From assembly GCF_905203285.1 (NCBI RefSeq), contig NZ_CAJKVK010000009.1, forward strand, positions 1 through 37,270: a stretch of 37,270 nt of DNA, written 5' to 3'. The notes under the pieces are model-generated. The model was given only the letters and a program-made list of their open reading frames with translations. It did no database searches and was not told the DNA's origin. The stretch comes from an uncultured Succinatimonas sp. GTDB lineage: Bacteria > Pseudomonadota > Gammaproteobacteria > Enterobacterales > Succinivibrionaceae. This document shows, one piece after another, positions 8,746 to 16,892 of the stretch; position 1 is the first letter of the stretch, and every line of letters starts with the position of its first letter. The position numbers and the translations under genes are program-made.

Positions 8746-9133
8746 GCCCGTGCTTGATTATTGCTACGGTTTTGAAAAAATTGACGAACTTGATTTTGAA
8801 AAAGGCAACGGTTTAATTCCCGCCGTTATTCAAAATGCTCAAACCGGTCAAGTCCTGATGGTAGGTTACATGAATAAAGAAGCACTGCAGAAAACCATCT
8901 CCAGCCGCTTCGTAACTTTCTATAGCCGCGATCGTCAAAAATTATGGACTAAAGGCGAGGAAAGCGGAAATTTCCTGCATCTTCGTGCCATCACGACCGA
9001 TTGCGACAAAGATACCTTATTAATCTTAGTCCGACCTGACGGTCCCACCTGCCACAAAGGAACCGTGAGCTGTTTTGACGCATCTCCTCTTCCGGATGCA
9101 ACCGTCCGTTACATTATGAATATGATGAAATAA
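8732..9133 (+). CDS. hisI: Phosphoribosyl-AMP cyclohydrolase HisI, monofunctional (no HisE domain)
   Basis: Opens the adenine ring of phosphoribosyl-AMP, the third pathway step. 133 residues cover only the PRA-CH domain: VLMVGYMNKEALQKT, FYSRDRQKLWTKGEESGNF, metal-binding DCDKDTLL (C91) and GPTCHKGTVSCF (C107, C114). Enterobacterial HisIE continues about 90 residues into the PRA-PH (HisE) domain. Here the protein ends 19 residues after the last Cys, and terC starts 9 nt later with no leftover HisE sequence. Start is GTG at 8732 with aaggag upstream, overlapping hisF by 14 nt. HisE must be encoded elsewhere or replaced. Confidence 0.95.
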   Translation: MITPKPVLDYCYGFEKIDELDFEKGNGLIPAVIQNAQTGQVLMVGYMNKEALQKTISSRFVTFYSRDRQKLWTKGEESGNFLHLRAITTDCDKDTLLILVRPDGPTCHKGTVSCFDASPLPDATVRYIMNMMK

Positions 9134-9142
9134 GAAAAAGCT

Positions 9143-10171
9143 ATGACAACCGATTCTTACATCAACACTCACATTGGTTTAGAAACCGAGACCGTCGTGA
9201 TCTTCGTTGCCCTTGCGATAATTGCAATGGGTATCGATATGTGGGCGCACCGTTCCGATAAGCCCATAGCTTTAAAGCAGGCAATCGCTTGGACTTTATT
9301 TTGGATCTCTATAGGACTCGGCTTTGCCGGATTTTTATATTTTCATTTCAACGGTGAAGTTGCATCGTTGTATCTTGCCGGATATCTGTTTGAACAGGCT
9401 TTGTCTGTTGACAATCTGTTCGTAATGATGGCCATTTTTGCCTGGTTTAAAGTCCCGGAGAAATATTGTCATCGTGTTTTATACTGGGGTGTTCTCGGTG
9501 CGGTAGTATTCCGCATGATCTTTGTAGTAATCGGCTCAGCGTTATTTGCCATGGGTCCCGTTGTTGAAATAATCTTTGCCTTAATGGTTGCAGCTTCTGG
9601 ACTTATGATGCTTAAAAAGCATGATGATGCAGACGAAAACAAAGATTTTTCCTCACATCTTGCTTACAAAACCGTTCGCTTTTTCATTCCGGTATTTCCG
9701 CGCATCGTCGGACATAATTTTTTCTTAAGGCGTGAAGAAGTTCATAAAGAACTGGAAAAGCCCGAAAATAAATCCATCGTGCTAAAGCGCTCCGGACCTT
9801 GGTTTGCCACTCCGCTGTTTTTATGCTTGGCAGTTATAGAAACTACCGATGTAATGTTCGCTTTCGACTCGGTGCCTGCAGTTATTGCGGTCAGCCGTGA
9901 ACCGCTTATCGTTTATTCCGCAATGATTTTTGCGGTCCTCGGTCTTCGTTCCATGTACTTCGTGCTTGATGCTATGCGTCAATATCTGGTGCATCTTGAA
10001 AAGGCCGTTACCGTACTGCTCTTTTTCATTGCCTTTAAGTTAGCAGCCTCTGCAAGCCTGCATCTTTTCGGCTTCGGTATCGATATCAGCGTTTACACTT
10101 CGCTTATAGTCATCGCCGTGATTTTGTCTTTAGGCATTATCGCAAGCTTTGTCTTTCCTAAGAAAAAATAA
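9143..10171 (+). CDS. TerC/Alx-family integral membrane protein
   Basis: A polytopic inner-membrane protein of 342 residues with about nine hydrophobic segments. Family signatures are FEQALSVDNLFVMM (D90) and ETTDVMFAFDSVPAV (about 232-246); these acidic residues are thought to bind metal. The closest relatives by architecture are E. coli Alx-type proteins, linked to manganese export and alkaline pH, rather than short TerC proteins. It starts 9 nt after hisI and ends just before a terminator, so it is probably the last gene of the his transcript, an unusual neighbour. No yybP-ykoY (manganese) riboswitch can precede it because there is no leader. The substrate is inferred from the family only. 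Confidence 0.88.
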   Translation: MTTDSYINTHIGLETETVVIFVALAIIAMGIDMWAHRSDKPIALKQAIAWTLFWISIGLGFAGFLYFHFNGEVASLYLAGYLFEQALSVDNLFVMMAIFAWFKVPEKYCHRVLYWGVLGAVVFRMIFVVIGSALFAMGPVVEIIFALMVAASGLMMLKKHDDADENKDFSSHLAYKTVRFFIPVFPRIVGHNFFLRREEVHKELEKPENKSIVLKRSGPWFATPLFLCLAVIETTDVMFAFDSVPAVIAVSREPLIVYSAMIFAVLGLRSMYFVLDAMRQYLVHLEKAVTVLLFFIAFKLAASASLHLFGFGIDISVYTSLIVIAVILSLGIIASFVFPKKK

Positions 10172-10180
10172 GTTTTTCTT

Positions 10181-10208
10181 TGCCGTTCCCTATGCTAAAG
10201 GAACGGCA
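10181..10208. terminator. Terminator after the his-terC operon
   Basis: A perfect 9-bp stem, TGCCGTTCC/GGAACGGCA (10181-10189 and 10200-10208), with a 10-nt loop. The T-rich tract on the plus side is short (ttctct), so termination may be moderate. It lies between convergent genes, the terC-family gene and dusC. Confidence 0.7.
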
Positions 10209-10216
10209 TTCTCTAA

Positions 10217-11179
10217 TTAAAACAAGTTCCTTTCTATATGCTCTTCAATTAGTTTTCTGGCTTTATCTATCGAGTTTTCCCGACAAAAAAGCTTAAAAAA
10301 CTCAACTAGATTCTTATCAGTGCGTCTTGCAAAACCCAAAAACTGCTTAGCGCGATCTAAAACCGATTTTTCCATAAAATTACGGTCAATAAGTTCCTGA
10401 ATAAACTCATCAACCACTTTTAAAACATAAGATGTCGAGTAAGGATCGGCTCCTTCTTTCAAAACGGCACCGGCATTGGGAATAGACAAAGCACCGCGGC
10501 CTACCATTAAGCGATCCGTTTTAGCAGCCTTGGCACATTCCTGACCGTCTTCGTAAGACAAAATATCACCGTTTGCCACCATTGGTATTCCGCGAGCAAA
10601 CTCTTTAACCTTACCGATAACAGACCAATCAAGAGCGCTTTCTGAATACAAATCCTTGCGTGTTCTTGCATGCATGATAATTTCATTGACGCCGTCAACC
10701 GCAATAGCTGAAACGATTTCAGGTGCTTCCGTCTTACTTAAAAATCCGGTTCTTACTTTAACGGATAAGAAAATATCAGGAGGTAAAGCATCTCGTACCG
10801 CAGACACAATTTCATGCATCAAATCGGGCTCTTTAAGCAGCATCGCCCCACCGTGATGAACGAAACGGGATGGACAGCCGAAATTAACATCAATACTTTT
10901 AGCCCCCAATTTTACAGCTCTCTTTGCCGTATCGGCTATAGCTTTAGGATTATCGCCTAAAAGCTGAACTCTTACTAAAGTTCCGCTTGATGTACGGGCA
11001 TTATTTTCCTTTAGTTCAGGAACTTCCCTTTCTAAGGTTTTATAGGGCAAAACCACATCGGTGACTCGAATAAATTCTGAAAAACATTCATCATAATCAC
11101 CATGAGCCGTCAAAATTTTACGTAAAGGAGGATCTGCAACACCCTCCATCGGTGCTAAATAAACCTTATTAATATCCAT
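10217..11179 (-). CDS. dusC: tRNA-dihydrouridine(16) synthase DusC
   Basis: FMN-dependent enzyme that reduces uridine to dihydrouridine in the tRNA D-loop. 320 residues: an N-terminal TIM barrel (1-240) and a helical tRNA-binding domain. It opens with LAPMEGVADPPLR and carries the catalytic cysteine C102 in VNFGCPSRFVHHGGA; SVKVRTGF, HARTRKDLY and VANGDI loops bind FMN and substrate. The sequence TEF/SEFIRVTDVVLP and GTLVRVQLLG resemble DusC rather than DusA or DusB, so I give the subfamily at moderate certainty. It is monocistronic and convergent with the terC-family gene. Confidence 0.9.
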   Translation of the reverse strand: MDINKVYLAPMEGVADPPLRKILTAHGDYDECFSEFIRVTDVVLPYKTLEREVPELKENNARTSSGTLVRVQLLGDNPKAIADTAKRAVKLGAKSIDVNFGCPSRFVHHGGAMLLKEPDLMHEIVSAVRDALPPDIFLSVKVRTGFLSKTEAPEIVSAIAVDGVNEIIMHARTRKDLYSESALDWSVIGKVKEFARGIPMVANGDILSYEDGQECAKAAKTDRLMVGRGALSIPNAGAVLKEGADPYSTSYVLKVVDEFIQELIDRNFMEKSVLDRAKQFLGFARRTDKNLVEFFKLFCRENSIDKARKLIEEHIERNLF

Positions 11180-11335
11180 AACTGTAAGACGGAAAAAGAC
11201 AAAAATTTGCGCTATTTTACCTTAAATCCAACTAAAATGCCTTTAAACAAATTCAGCTATGTATTGTTTAACCCAATAAGTAAAAAAAACTTTTTTGCTA
11301 AATTTTCTCGACGACATTCATCTTAATGAACTCAC

Positions 11336-11344
11336 TGCTAAAAT
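11336..11344 (+). promoter_or_regulatory. Candidate extended -10 promoter for the MYG1-family gene
   Basis: TGCTAAAAT is an extended -10 element (TGn plus TAAAAT) 39 nt upstream of the ATG; no good -35 is seen. The rest of the 204-bp divergent gap to dusC is AT-rich with no other clear signal. Confidence 0.35.
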
Positions 11345-11383
11345 ATTACCGCTTTTAGCTTAAAGTAAAGGAGAAGCTTAAAA

Positions 11384-12373
11384 ATGCTTATTGCAACGCA
11401 TGACGGAACCTTTCATGCAGACGAAACAGTTGCCTGCGCCGTTTTAAGTTATGTTTTTGACAACCCCTCCGTCATCCGTACAAGAAATCCTATTGAACTT
11501 GAAAAAGCCGACATTATTATTGATGTTTCAGGTAAAAACGATAACCGTCACTTTGATCACCATTCAAAAGAATTTACTTTAAGCCGTGATAATGGGATCC
11601 GCTATGCTACAGCCGGTCTTATGTGGCAGAAATTCGGCAAAGATTTTCTAAAAAAAATAGCTTTAGAACTGATAAAAACCCATTATGAAGATGACATTAT
11701 AGACGCTGCCTTTAAACGCATTGACCATGAGATCATGTGCATGGTGGATCTTAATGACAACGGTCAATTAAATGAGTTTTTAGAAAAAAAAATAGCTCCT
11801 AAAACCGCAGAGGGGCGAAATGTTTTCAATGCCTTAAACGAGTTTTACCAAATCGATCCGGGGATCCCCTACATCGTTGCCATGCAAAATCTTCCGGCCG
11901 TAAGCGGACATGAGCAGGATAAGGCTTTTATGCAGACGGTAAAAATGCTTAAGCAAATTCTGCAAAATGCCTCCATAAATGCATTAAATACCGAATTTGG
12001 GATAAAAGAAGTTTTAAAGGTATATGACGGCGGCGAAATTTTAATTATGCACACCAGACTGCCATGGACTCAGGCTGTGCTTAGTCATTTTGATGTTTTT
12101 AAAAACTGTGTCCTTGCGGTTTATCCCGATCGTAAGCGCGGATGGCGCGTTCAATCTTTACCACTGTCTAAAGCTTCACGTTTTGCCAATCGCTGCGGTG
12201 CTCCCCTAACCTGGCGCGGTCTTGACGGACAGAGTCTTGATAAAGCTTCAGGATTAAACGGCACGATTTTTGTTCATAAAGCAGGTTTTACCGGCGGAGC
12301 ACTATCTTTTGAGACCAATCTTGAGATGGCCAAACTTTGGCTTAAGCTCGGTGAATATCCGGTAGAAAACTAA
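11384..12373 (+). CDS. MYG1 / UPF0160 family protein (DHH-like metal-dependent hydrolase)
   Basis: 329 residues with the MYG1 signature THDGTFHADETVA (H6, D7, H11, D13) and FDHHSKEF (about 58-65), a DHH-like metal site. Eukaryotic MYG1 is an RNA 3'-5' exonuclease; the role of bacterial members is not established, so a nuclease or phosphoesterase activity is only inferred. The C-terminal half (WTQAVLSHFDVF, GWRVQSLPLS, GTIFVHKAGFTGG) is the conserved family tail. Start ATG 11384 has an aaaggag site. It is monocistronic and followed by a shared terminator. Confidence 0.88.
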   Translation: MLIATHDGTFHADETVACAVLSYVFDNPSVIRTRNPIELEKADIIIDVSGKNDNRHFDHHSKEFTLSRDNGIRYATAGLMWQKFGKDFLKKIALELIKTHYEDDIIDAAFKRIDHEIMCMVDLNDNGQLNEFLEKKIAPKTAEGRNVFNALNEFYQIDPGIPYIVAMQNLPAVSGHEQDKAFMQTVKMLKQILQNASINALNTEFGIKEVLKVYDGGEILIMHTRLPWTQAVLSHFDVFKNCVLAVYPDRKRGWRVQSLPLSKASRFANRCGAPLTWRGLDGQSLDKASGLNGTIFVHKAGFTGGALSFETNLEMAKLWLKLGEYPVEN

Positions 12374-12379
12374 AAAAAA

Positions 12380-12401
12380 TTCCTCAGTGCTTGCTGAGGA
12401 A
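12380..12401. terminator. Bidirectional terminator between the MYG1-family and DUF1189-like genes
   Basis: Perfect 8-bp stem TTCCTCAG/CTGAGGAA around a 6-nt loop. On the minus strand it is followed by eight T residues (plus-strand a-run at 12372-12379), so it serves the minus gene best; on the plus strand a weaker cttcttt follows. Confidence 0.85.
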
Positions 12402-12420
12402 CTTCTTTAAGACTTACATA

Positions 12421-13329
12421 TTACGGGGCAAAATATCCGCCGCCTGAACCTTTATCATTATCTTTAGGCGAACTGTTGCTGCCGTCATCATATCTTGCGT
12501 TATTACTGTTATTCTGCCCGGAAAAGGCAGCCGTGCCGTATTTATTTACCGTAGTTCTGATATCTTTTCCTAATAAGTAAACGTAAATAAGCGGTAAAAA
12601 CGCTATAACGGTATAAGGCAGAGGAATATGCACGAAATACTGCAATAAAAGTATTACGGCAACAACTGTATTGGCAAACGCCGAAACTCTAAGCATTGAA
12701 GCAAAATTAATTTTTATCTTACTGACTAAAATCAGCAAAATTCGTCCTATAAGCGCTATTATCAAAGCGTTAAAGGCTAACATTACAAAAAACCACAGCG
12801 TGATCATCCCCCATACGGTAAACCATGACGAATTAAATACGCTGTCTAAAGAAGCAGCCGCCTCATAAGGCTCAAAATTTGCGTTAGTCGGAAAAATTGA
12901 TGAATAAGGCACGGCATTAGACTGATCAAATGATTTAAATACTACTGAAGTGCTGGTAAGTTCAATCGGCGCCTTTAGAGCATCTCCCTCCAATATTTTA
13001 TTATCAGGATTATAAATTATTGACGGATTGCCTTTTGAGTTTCTTATCTCGACAAAATTCTGCGATCCGTCTTTTGGACTTAAGACACCGTTTGCATCAA
13101 GATAGCTTGGCGGGATCTTGGAAACCAAAGTCACCAGTTCCATCTGTTTTAAGCTTGACAGAACATCCATAACTTTTACACAAGCAGGAAAAGCTATCAG
13201 CGCGCAAATCAAAAACAAATAATAAAAGCCCCAGCCGCGCATCTTAAATAAAACATGCAAATAAAAAGCACGGGAAGATAAAGCTTTTAAAGGATAAAAT
13301 ATGGAATCTAAATTAAATTTAAGTAACAT
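12421..13329 (-). CDS. DUF1189-like membrane protein
   Basis: 302 residues from ATG 13329; a TTG six codons earlier (13347) is possible but neither has a clear ribosome site. Layout: IFYPLKALSSRAFYLHVLFK amphipathic start, one hydrophobic segment (FYYLFLICALIAFPACVKVM), about 110 residues of predicted periplasmic domain, three or four membrane segments, and a low-complexity Asn/Ser/Gly/Asp tail. The N-terminal SFFKPSFY-like motif plus this topology resembles DUF1189 proteins, whose function is unknown. Divergent from mepA and closed by a strong terminator, so it is monocistronic. Confidence 0.7.
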   Translation of the reverse strand: MLLKFNLDSIFYPLKALSSRAFYLHVLFKMRGWGFYYLFLICALIAFPACVKVMDVLSSLKQMELVTLVSKIPPSYLDANGVLSPKDGSQNFVEIRNSKGNPSIIYNPDNKILEGDALKAPIELTSTSVVFKSFDQSNAVPYSSIFPTNANFEPYEAAASLDSVFNSSWFTVWGMITLWFFVMLAFNALIIALIGRILLILVSKIKINFASMLRVSAFANTVVAVILLLQYFVHIPLPYTVIAFLPLIYVYLLGKDIRTTVNKYGTAAFSGQNNSNNARYDDGSNSSPKDNDKGSGGGYFAP

Positions 13330-13401
13330 AAGCTTAACTATTAACAAAGATAGAAAAAATATAGCACAGCGATATTTTTTTATGCAAATTCAGGGAAAAA
13401 A

Positions 13402-14199
13402 ATGATAAAAAAAACTCCATTTAAATTCATTCTGTCTGCTATTTTAGGCTTTTGCCTTGCTTATAACGCAACTGCTGCAGAAATTTTCGGCAGTTACTCA
13501 AAAGGATGCATCAAAGACGCAGTCGCTTTTCCTAAAGAATCTTCATATCATCAATCACTTCTGTCACATAGCGGACGCAACTATGCCCACCCTGACATGG
13601 TAAAATATCTTAATGATTTGATTGCCAAAGTGAAACAAGCAGGTCTTCCTCCGATTTTAATCGGTGATATTTCATTAAAAACGGGAGGAGATCTGGGGCC
13701 GAACTCCGATCATGCAAGCCATAACATCGGACTTGATGTTGATATCCCTTTTGTTTTTGCTTCACCGCGAAAAACGACCGCGGAGCTTAAAAAGCTAAAA
13801 TATGTTTATTTGGTAAACAAAAACACTTTAACAAAAGATTTTACGTACGAAAGAGCTGAACTTATCCGTCTTGCCGCAAGTGATCCTAAAGTCACCAGAA
13901 TCTTTGTCAGCCCGTTAATCAAAGAAGGATTATGTCAATTCTATAAAGGACAAGACAGAAGCTGGCTTTCAAAAGTAAGACCGTGGTTTGGACATAGAGC
14001 CCATATGCATGTAAGACTTGCCTGCCCGCCGGACAGTCCTTACTGCGTAAATCAAGATCTTCCGCCTGAAGGTGACGGCTGCGGCAAAGAACTCATCAGT
14101 TGGTTTATGCCGGCAGACATTAACCATCCGCTGCCTAAAGTTAAGCGTCAGCGTTTAAAAATTCCTGCACAGTGTGAAGCGATACTCAACCGCGATTAA
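13402..14199 (+). CDS. mepA: Penicillin-insensitive murein endopeptidase MepA
   Basis: A periplasmic zinc metallopeptidase of the LAS family that cuts D-alanyl-meso-DAP cross-links in peptidoglycan. 265 residues: a signal peptide (cleavage after about ATAA, residue 26) and the catalytic domain. Zinc and catalytic motifs are HASHNIGLDVD (about 104-114) and GHRAHMHVRLACP. Six cysteines could form the disulfides known in E. coli MepA. ATG 13402 follows aggga. Its 3' end overlaps the convergent minus gene by 14 nt. Confidence 0.93.
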   Translation: MIKKTPFKFILSAILGFCLAYNATAAEIFGSYSKGCIKDAVAFPKESSYHQSLLSHSGRNYAHPDMVKYLNDLIAKVKQAGLPPILIGDISLKTGGDLGPNSDHASHNIGLDVDIPFVFASPRKTTAELKKLKYVYLVNKNTLTKDFTYERAELIRLAASDPKVTRIFVSPLIKEGLCQFYKGQDRSWLSKVRPWFGHRAHMHVRLACPPDSPYCVNQDLPPEGDGCGKELISWFMPADINHPLPKVKRQRLKIPAQCEAILNRD

Positions 14200-15802
14200 A
14201 CATATGGGCAAGGCGTTTAAAAAACGATCCTTGCTCTTTGCTGACTACAACCTCAATAGAGATTCCCTGGAAAGTAAACTGCCTGCAATAAGTTCCGTCT
14301 ATTGCGGCGTTTATTTCTTCAACTACCTTCATCATGGTACTCTTAAGCTCATCAAGCCAAGGAGTACGTTCTTCCAAAATAACCTGCTTTAAAAAAGCCC
14401 TTGAGGCAAGCAAATACTGAGGATCGTTAGGACGCGGAATTTTAGCGTACTCATCCCAAGGAATACCTGTAATATACTGAATCCACTGTCTTAAAGGAGC
14501 ATTACTCCAATAACAGGACAACGGATCGTGCACTTCACGCATGAAATGATTGAAAAGCTCATTAATTCTGTCAATACAGCATTGACGATCATGCCGATTT
14601 CCTGAAATCTCATAACGGCGATATAAAATCTGATTATTGCCCTTCTTTATTTCTTTAAAGCATTTGACAAAAGATCCTTGGGGACTGTCGGATCTGAACA
14701 TCAGCGGGCTTAATCTGTCTTTGCTGTTATGTCTGTACAGCGCATCGTAATTGTAGTTTTCAAAATGCTCTTCAGCTCTTTCCTTTAAATAATGGTGGAC
14801 CATAGAGCGAATTAACTGCCGTTTTTGATCAGTACTTAAAAAATCCTCTAAATGACGGATAAAAAAGGCCGTAAAATCCTCACGAATAGCTTGAGGCATA
14901 CTTAAAATATTTCCCTCATGCAATGCTATTTCCTGAGCATACTTAACTTTTTTATCATAAATTGAGTAATAAATAAGCACCCATAGCTTCATTTGCAGAT
15001 TGAGCACGCGATTAAAAACAAAATCAGCCATTGCGTCAAGATTTTTAAGATGTGCAATATCAGGAAGACTTTGACGCTTAAAAACCCAATCATGCGAAAA
15101 TACACTTAAAGCATACCAATTTAAATTATCGGCAAGACCGTCAGAAAAGAAACGTTTTATCGCTGCAGGAGAAATTTCTTTAAAAGATTGAGGATTATTT
15201 TCAAACCACACATCACTTACGCTGGGAAGCGGCCATAAAGTGGTAATAGGCAAACCTCCCTGCTTTAAAGACTGAGGATTATTTTTATATAAAGATAAAA
15301 AGAACCAAATGGCAACAAGCGAATGAAGACGACATAAAAGCGGGGTATAGCGCGTATTGGACTCATCCTTGACCGGCAGACCTAAATACTCCAGCATTTG
15401 TGACGGTCGAATAAGCTTTGCTATCTCTTCATTTTGCCTGAATACTTCCTGCCAAGTGGTTACGATACCCTGAACGCTGATTGCTTTTCTTACAAAAGAA
15501 CGACACGGTTCAATTCCGGGATTTAAACACACAACCTGCTTGTCACGTAAAAAATCACAGTTTAAAACTTCCTGAAGCGTAGGAAAATTTCCTTCCATAA
15601 TAAGCTTACGCGAAATACCGTGATCAAGAGCGTTAGTCCAGCGCACTCGTGACGGATTTTGCGGTCTTAAAAAAGTATGCAAATATACCGACGGACGCTC
15701 TTCTTTTTGATCCCAACGCAAAACACCGACTTCAAGAGCGGTATCAAGTTCACCGTCATTGGGATTATAAAAGTCTAAAAAATATAAAGCAGATTTAGGC
15801 AT
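14186..15802 (-). CDS. Large protein with a degenerate DnaQ-like exonuclease domain
   Basis: 538 residues from the ATG at 15802 (MPKSALYFLDFY). A longer frame starts at 15841, but that ATG lies inside a perfect terminator palindrome, so I reject it. The first about 190 residues follow the DEDD exonuclease fold: FLDFYNPND where FLDxETTG is usual, DHGISRKLI, PTLQEVL, VVCLNPGIEP where VAHNxxFD is usual, and LGLPV. Catalytic acidic and His residues are mostly replaced (E to Y, H to L, D to E), so catalysis by the usual mechanism is unlikely. The rest is mainly helical with many aromatic residues and matches no family I recognise. Related to ExoI/DNA polymerase III epsilon only by fold. Function unknown; a nucleic-acid-binding or regulatory role would be inference. 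Confidence 0.7.
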   Translation of the reverse strand: MPKSALYFLDFYNPNDGELDTALEVGVLRWDQKEERPSVYLHTFLRPQNPSRVRWTNALDHGISRKLIMEGNFPTLQEVLNCDFLRDKQVVCLNPGIEPCRSFVRKAISVQGIVTTWQEVFRQNEEIAKLIRPSQMLEYLGLPVKDESNTRYTPLLCRLHSLVAIWFFLSLYKNNPQSLKQGGLPITTLWPLPSVSDVWFENNPQSFKEISPAAIKRFFSDGLADNLNWYALSVFSHDWVFKRQSLPDIAHLKNLDAMADFVFNRVLNLQMKLWVLIYYSIYDKKVKYAQEIALHEGNILSMPQAIREDFTAFFIRHLEDFLSTDQKRQLIRSMVHHYLKERAEEHFENYNYDALYRHNSKDRLSPLMFRSDSPQGSFVKCFKEIKKGNNQILYRRYEISGNRHDRQCCIDRINELFNHFMREVHDPLSCYWSNAPLRQWIQYITGIPWDEYAKIPRPNDPQYLLASRAFLKQVILEERTPWLDELKSTMMKVVEEINAAIDGTYCRQFTFQGISIEVVVSKEQGSFFKRLAHMFNRG

Positions 15803-15818
15803 TTTAAATTCTGAAACT

Positions 15819-15844
15819 AAAATGCAGCGGATCCGCTGCATTTT
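15819..15844. terminator. Perfect palindromic terminator after the DolP-like gene
   Basis: A 26-bp perfect palindrome centred on GGATCC (13-bp arms reading AAAATGCAGCGGA / TCCGCTGCATTTT). A T-run flanks both sides, so it should stop transcripts of the DolP-like gene (minus) and act in both directions. It separates that gene from the DnaQ-like gene downstream. Confidence 0.8.
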
Positions 15845-15857
15845 TTATTTATATAAA

Positions 15858-16667
15858 TTAATAAACCCCGGGCAACGACGTATCATCAACGATTACAGCT
15901 CCGCCGTTATCTTGTGTCCCTACTGTCTCATAAGAGCTTGAAGACGATATCTCCAAAGGCTCGGATGAAACCGTACTTATAGGCTGTGTGTCAGAATACG
16001 TTCCTGATGAAGCTTGAGACTGATCAATGACAGGAGGATTGCTCGAAGGTTTCTGAACCGGGACGTTTTCCATATAATCAAAAATCGTATAAATCTTCTT
16101 TACACCGTCAATTTTCTGAACTTCATTGACGGCACGAATGGCTTCATCACGGGTTACATAACCTAATAGGTAAACCATACTGTCTTCAGTTACGACCTTA
16201 AATCTTCCAGAACGAATATTTTCACCGAATAAAAGCTTGGTCTTAATCTTAGACGTTATATAAGTGTCATTTGCGGTAACACCGGCCGAAACTGGTTGTT
16301 TGAAAGTAACAAAATTATATACTTTACGTACATAATCAAGGCGCTTAATCTTTTCAAGACAAGAATTAAAATACTCGCTGTTAATAGTTTGACCGACTAA
16401 AAGTACATTTCCCGACATAGAAATAACCGAAACGGAAAAATCATCTTTTTTAGACAACTTCTCATTTTCTTTAAAAATCTTGTACGCATTCTGCTCTATA
16501 GTCTCATCATAAAACATAGAATCGATAGTACGACTGTCAGAACCGATTATGGCTCCGGTAGTTCCTGTAGCAGCTCCGACCGCTACGGCAGCGCATCCTG
16601 ACATAATAAAAGGAACAGAGCAAAAAGCCCCGATCGCAATTAATTTTAATAAATTATTCTGTTTCAT
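15858..16667 (-). CDS. dolP: DolP-like lipoprotein with two BON domains
   Basis: Outer-membrane lipoprotein family that binds anionic phospholipid and supports envelope integrity and BAM function in E. coli. From ATG 16667 it has 269 residues: signal ending IMSGC with lipidated C25, a glycine-rich stretch, BON 1 (about 60-120, VSVISMSGNVLLVGQTINSE) and BON 2 (about 125-190, YITSKIKTKLLFGENI to DGVKKIYTIFDYME). NDTYITSKIKTKLL corresponds to the conserved NDTWITTKVRSQLL of DolP. Unlike E. coli DolP (191 aa), about 70 Ser/Pro/Thr-rich residues follow. An upstream start at 16742 would bury the signal peptide. It is monocistronic, closed by the palindromic terminator. Confidence 0.85.
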   Translation of the reverse strand: MKQNNLLKLIAIGAFCSVPFIMSGCAAVAVGAATGTTGAIIGSDSRTIDSMFYDETIEQNAYKIFKENEKLSKKDDFSVSVISMSGNVLLVGQTINSEYFNSCLEKIKRLDYVRKVYNFVTFKQPVSAGVTANDTYITSKIKTKLLFGENIRSGRFKVVTEDSMVYLLGYVTRDEAIRAVNEVQKIDGVKKIYTIFDYMENVPVQKPSSNPPVIDQSQASSGTYSDTQPISTVSSEPLEISSSSSYETVGTQDNGGAVIVDDTSLPGVY

Positions 16668-16892
16668 AATCTGCCGCTTTAATGTAACAAGAGAACTCCG
16701 GTCAAAAGCTCTGGCGCTGAACTTTTTACCGGAAAACACCATGAAAAACGCCTTTTTCTAATGAATAAGTCTATCATTTTGCGATCGTTTTAGCTATGAA
16801 AAGCCAACAAAGTTGCAGGAACATGAAATCCTTGCCTAAAAGGCTTATGCTCAATAGTAAAAAAGCATGAAAAAATATTAAGTTACCTTTAA

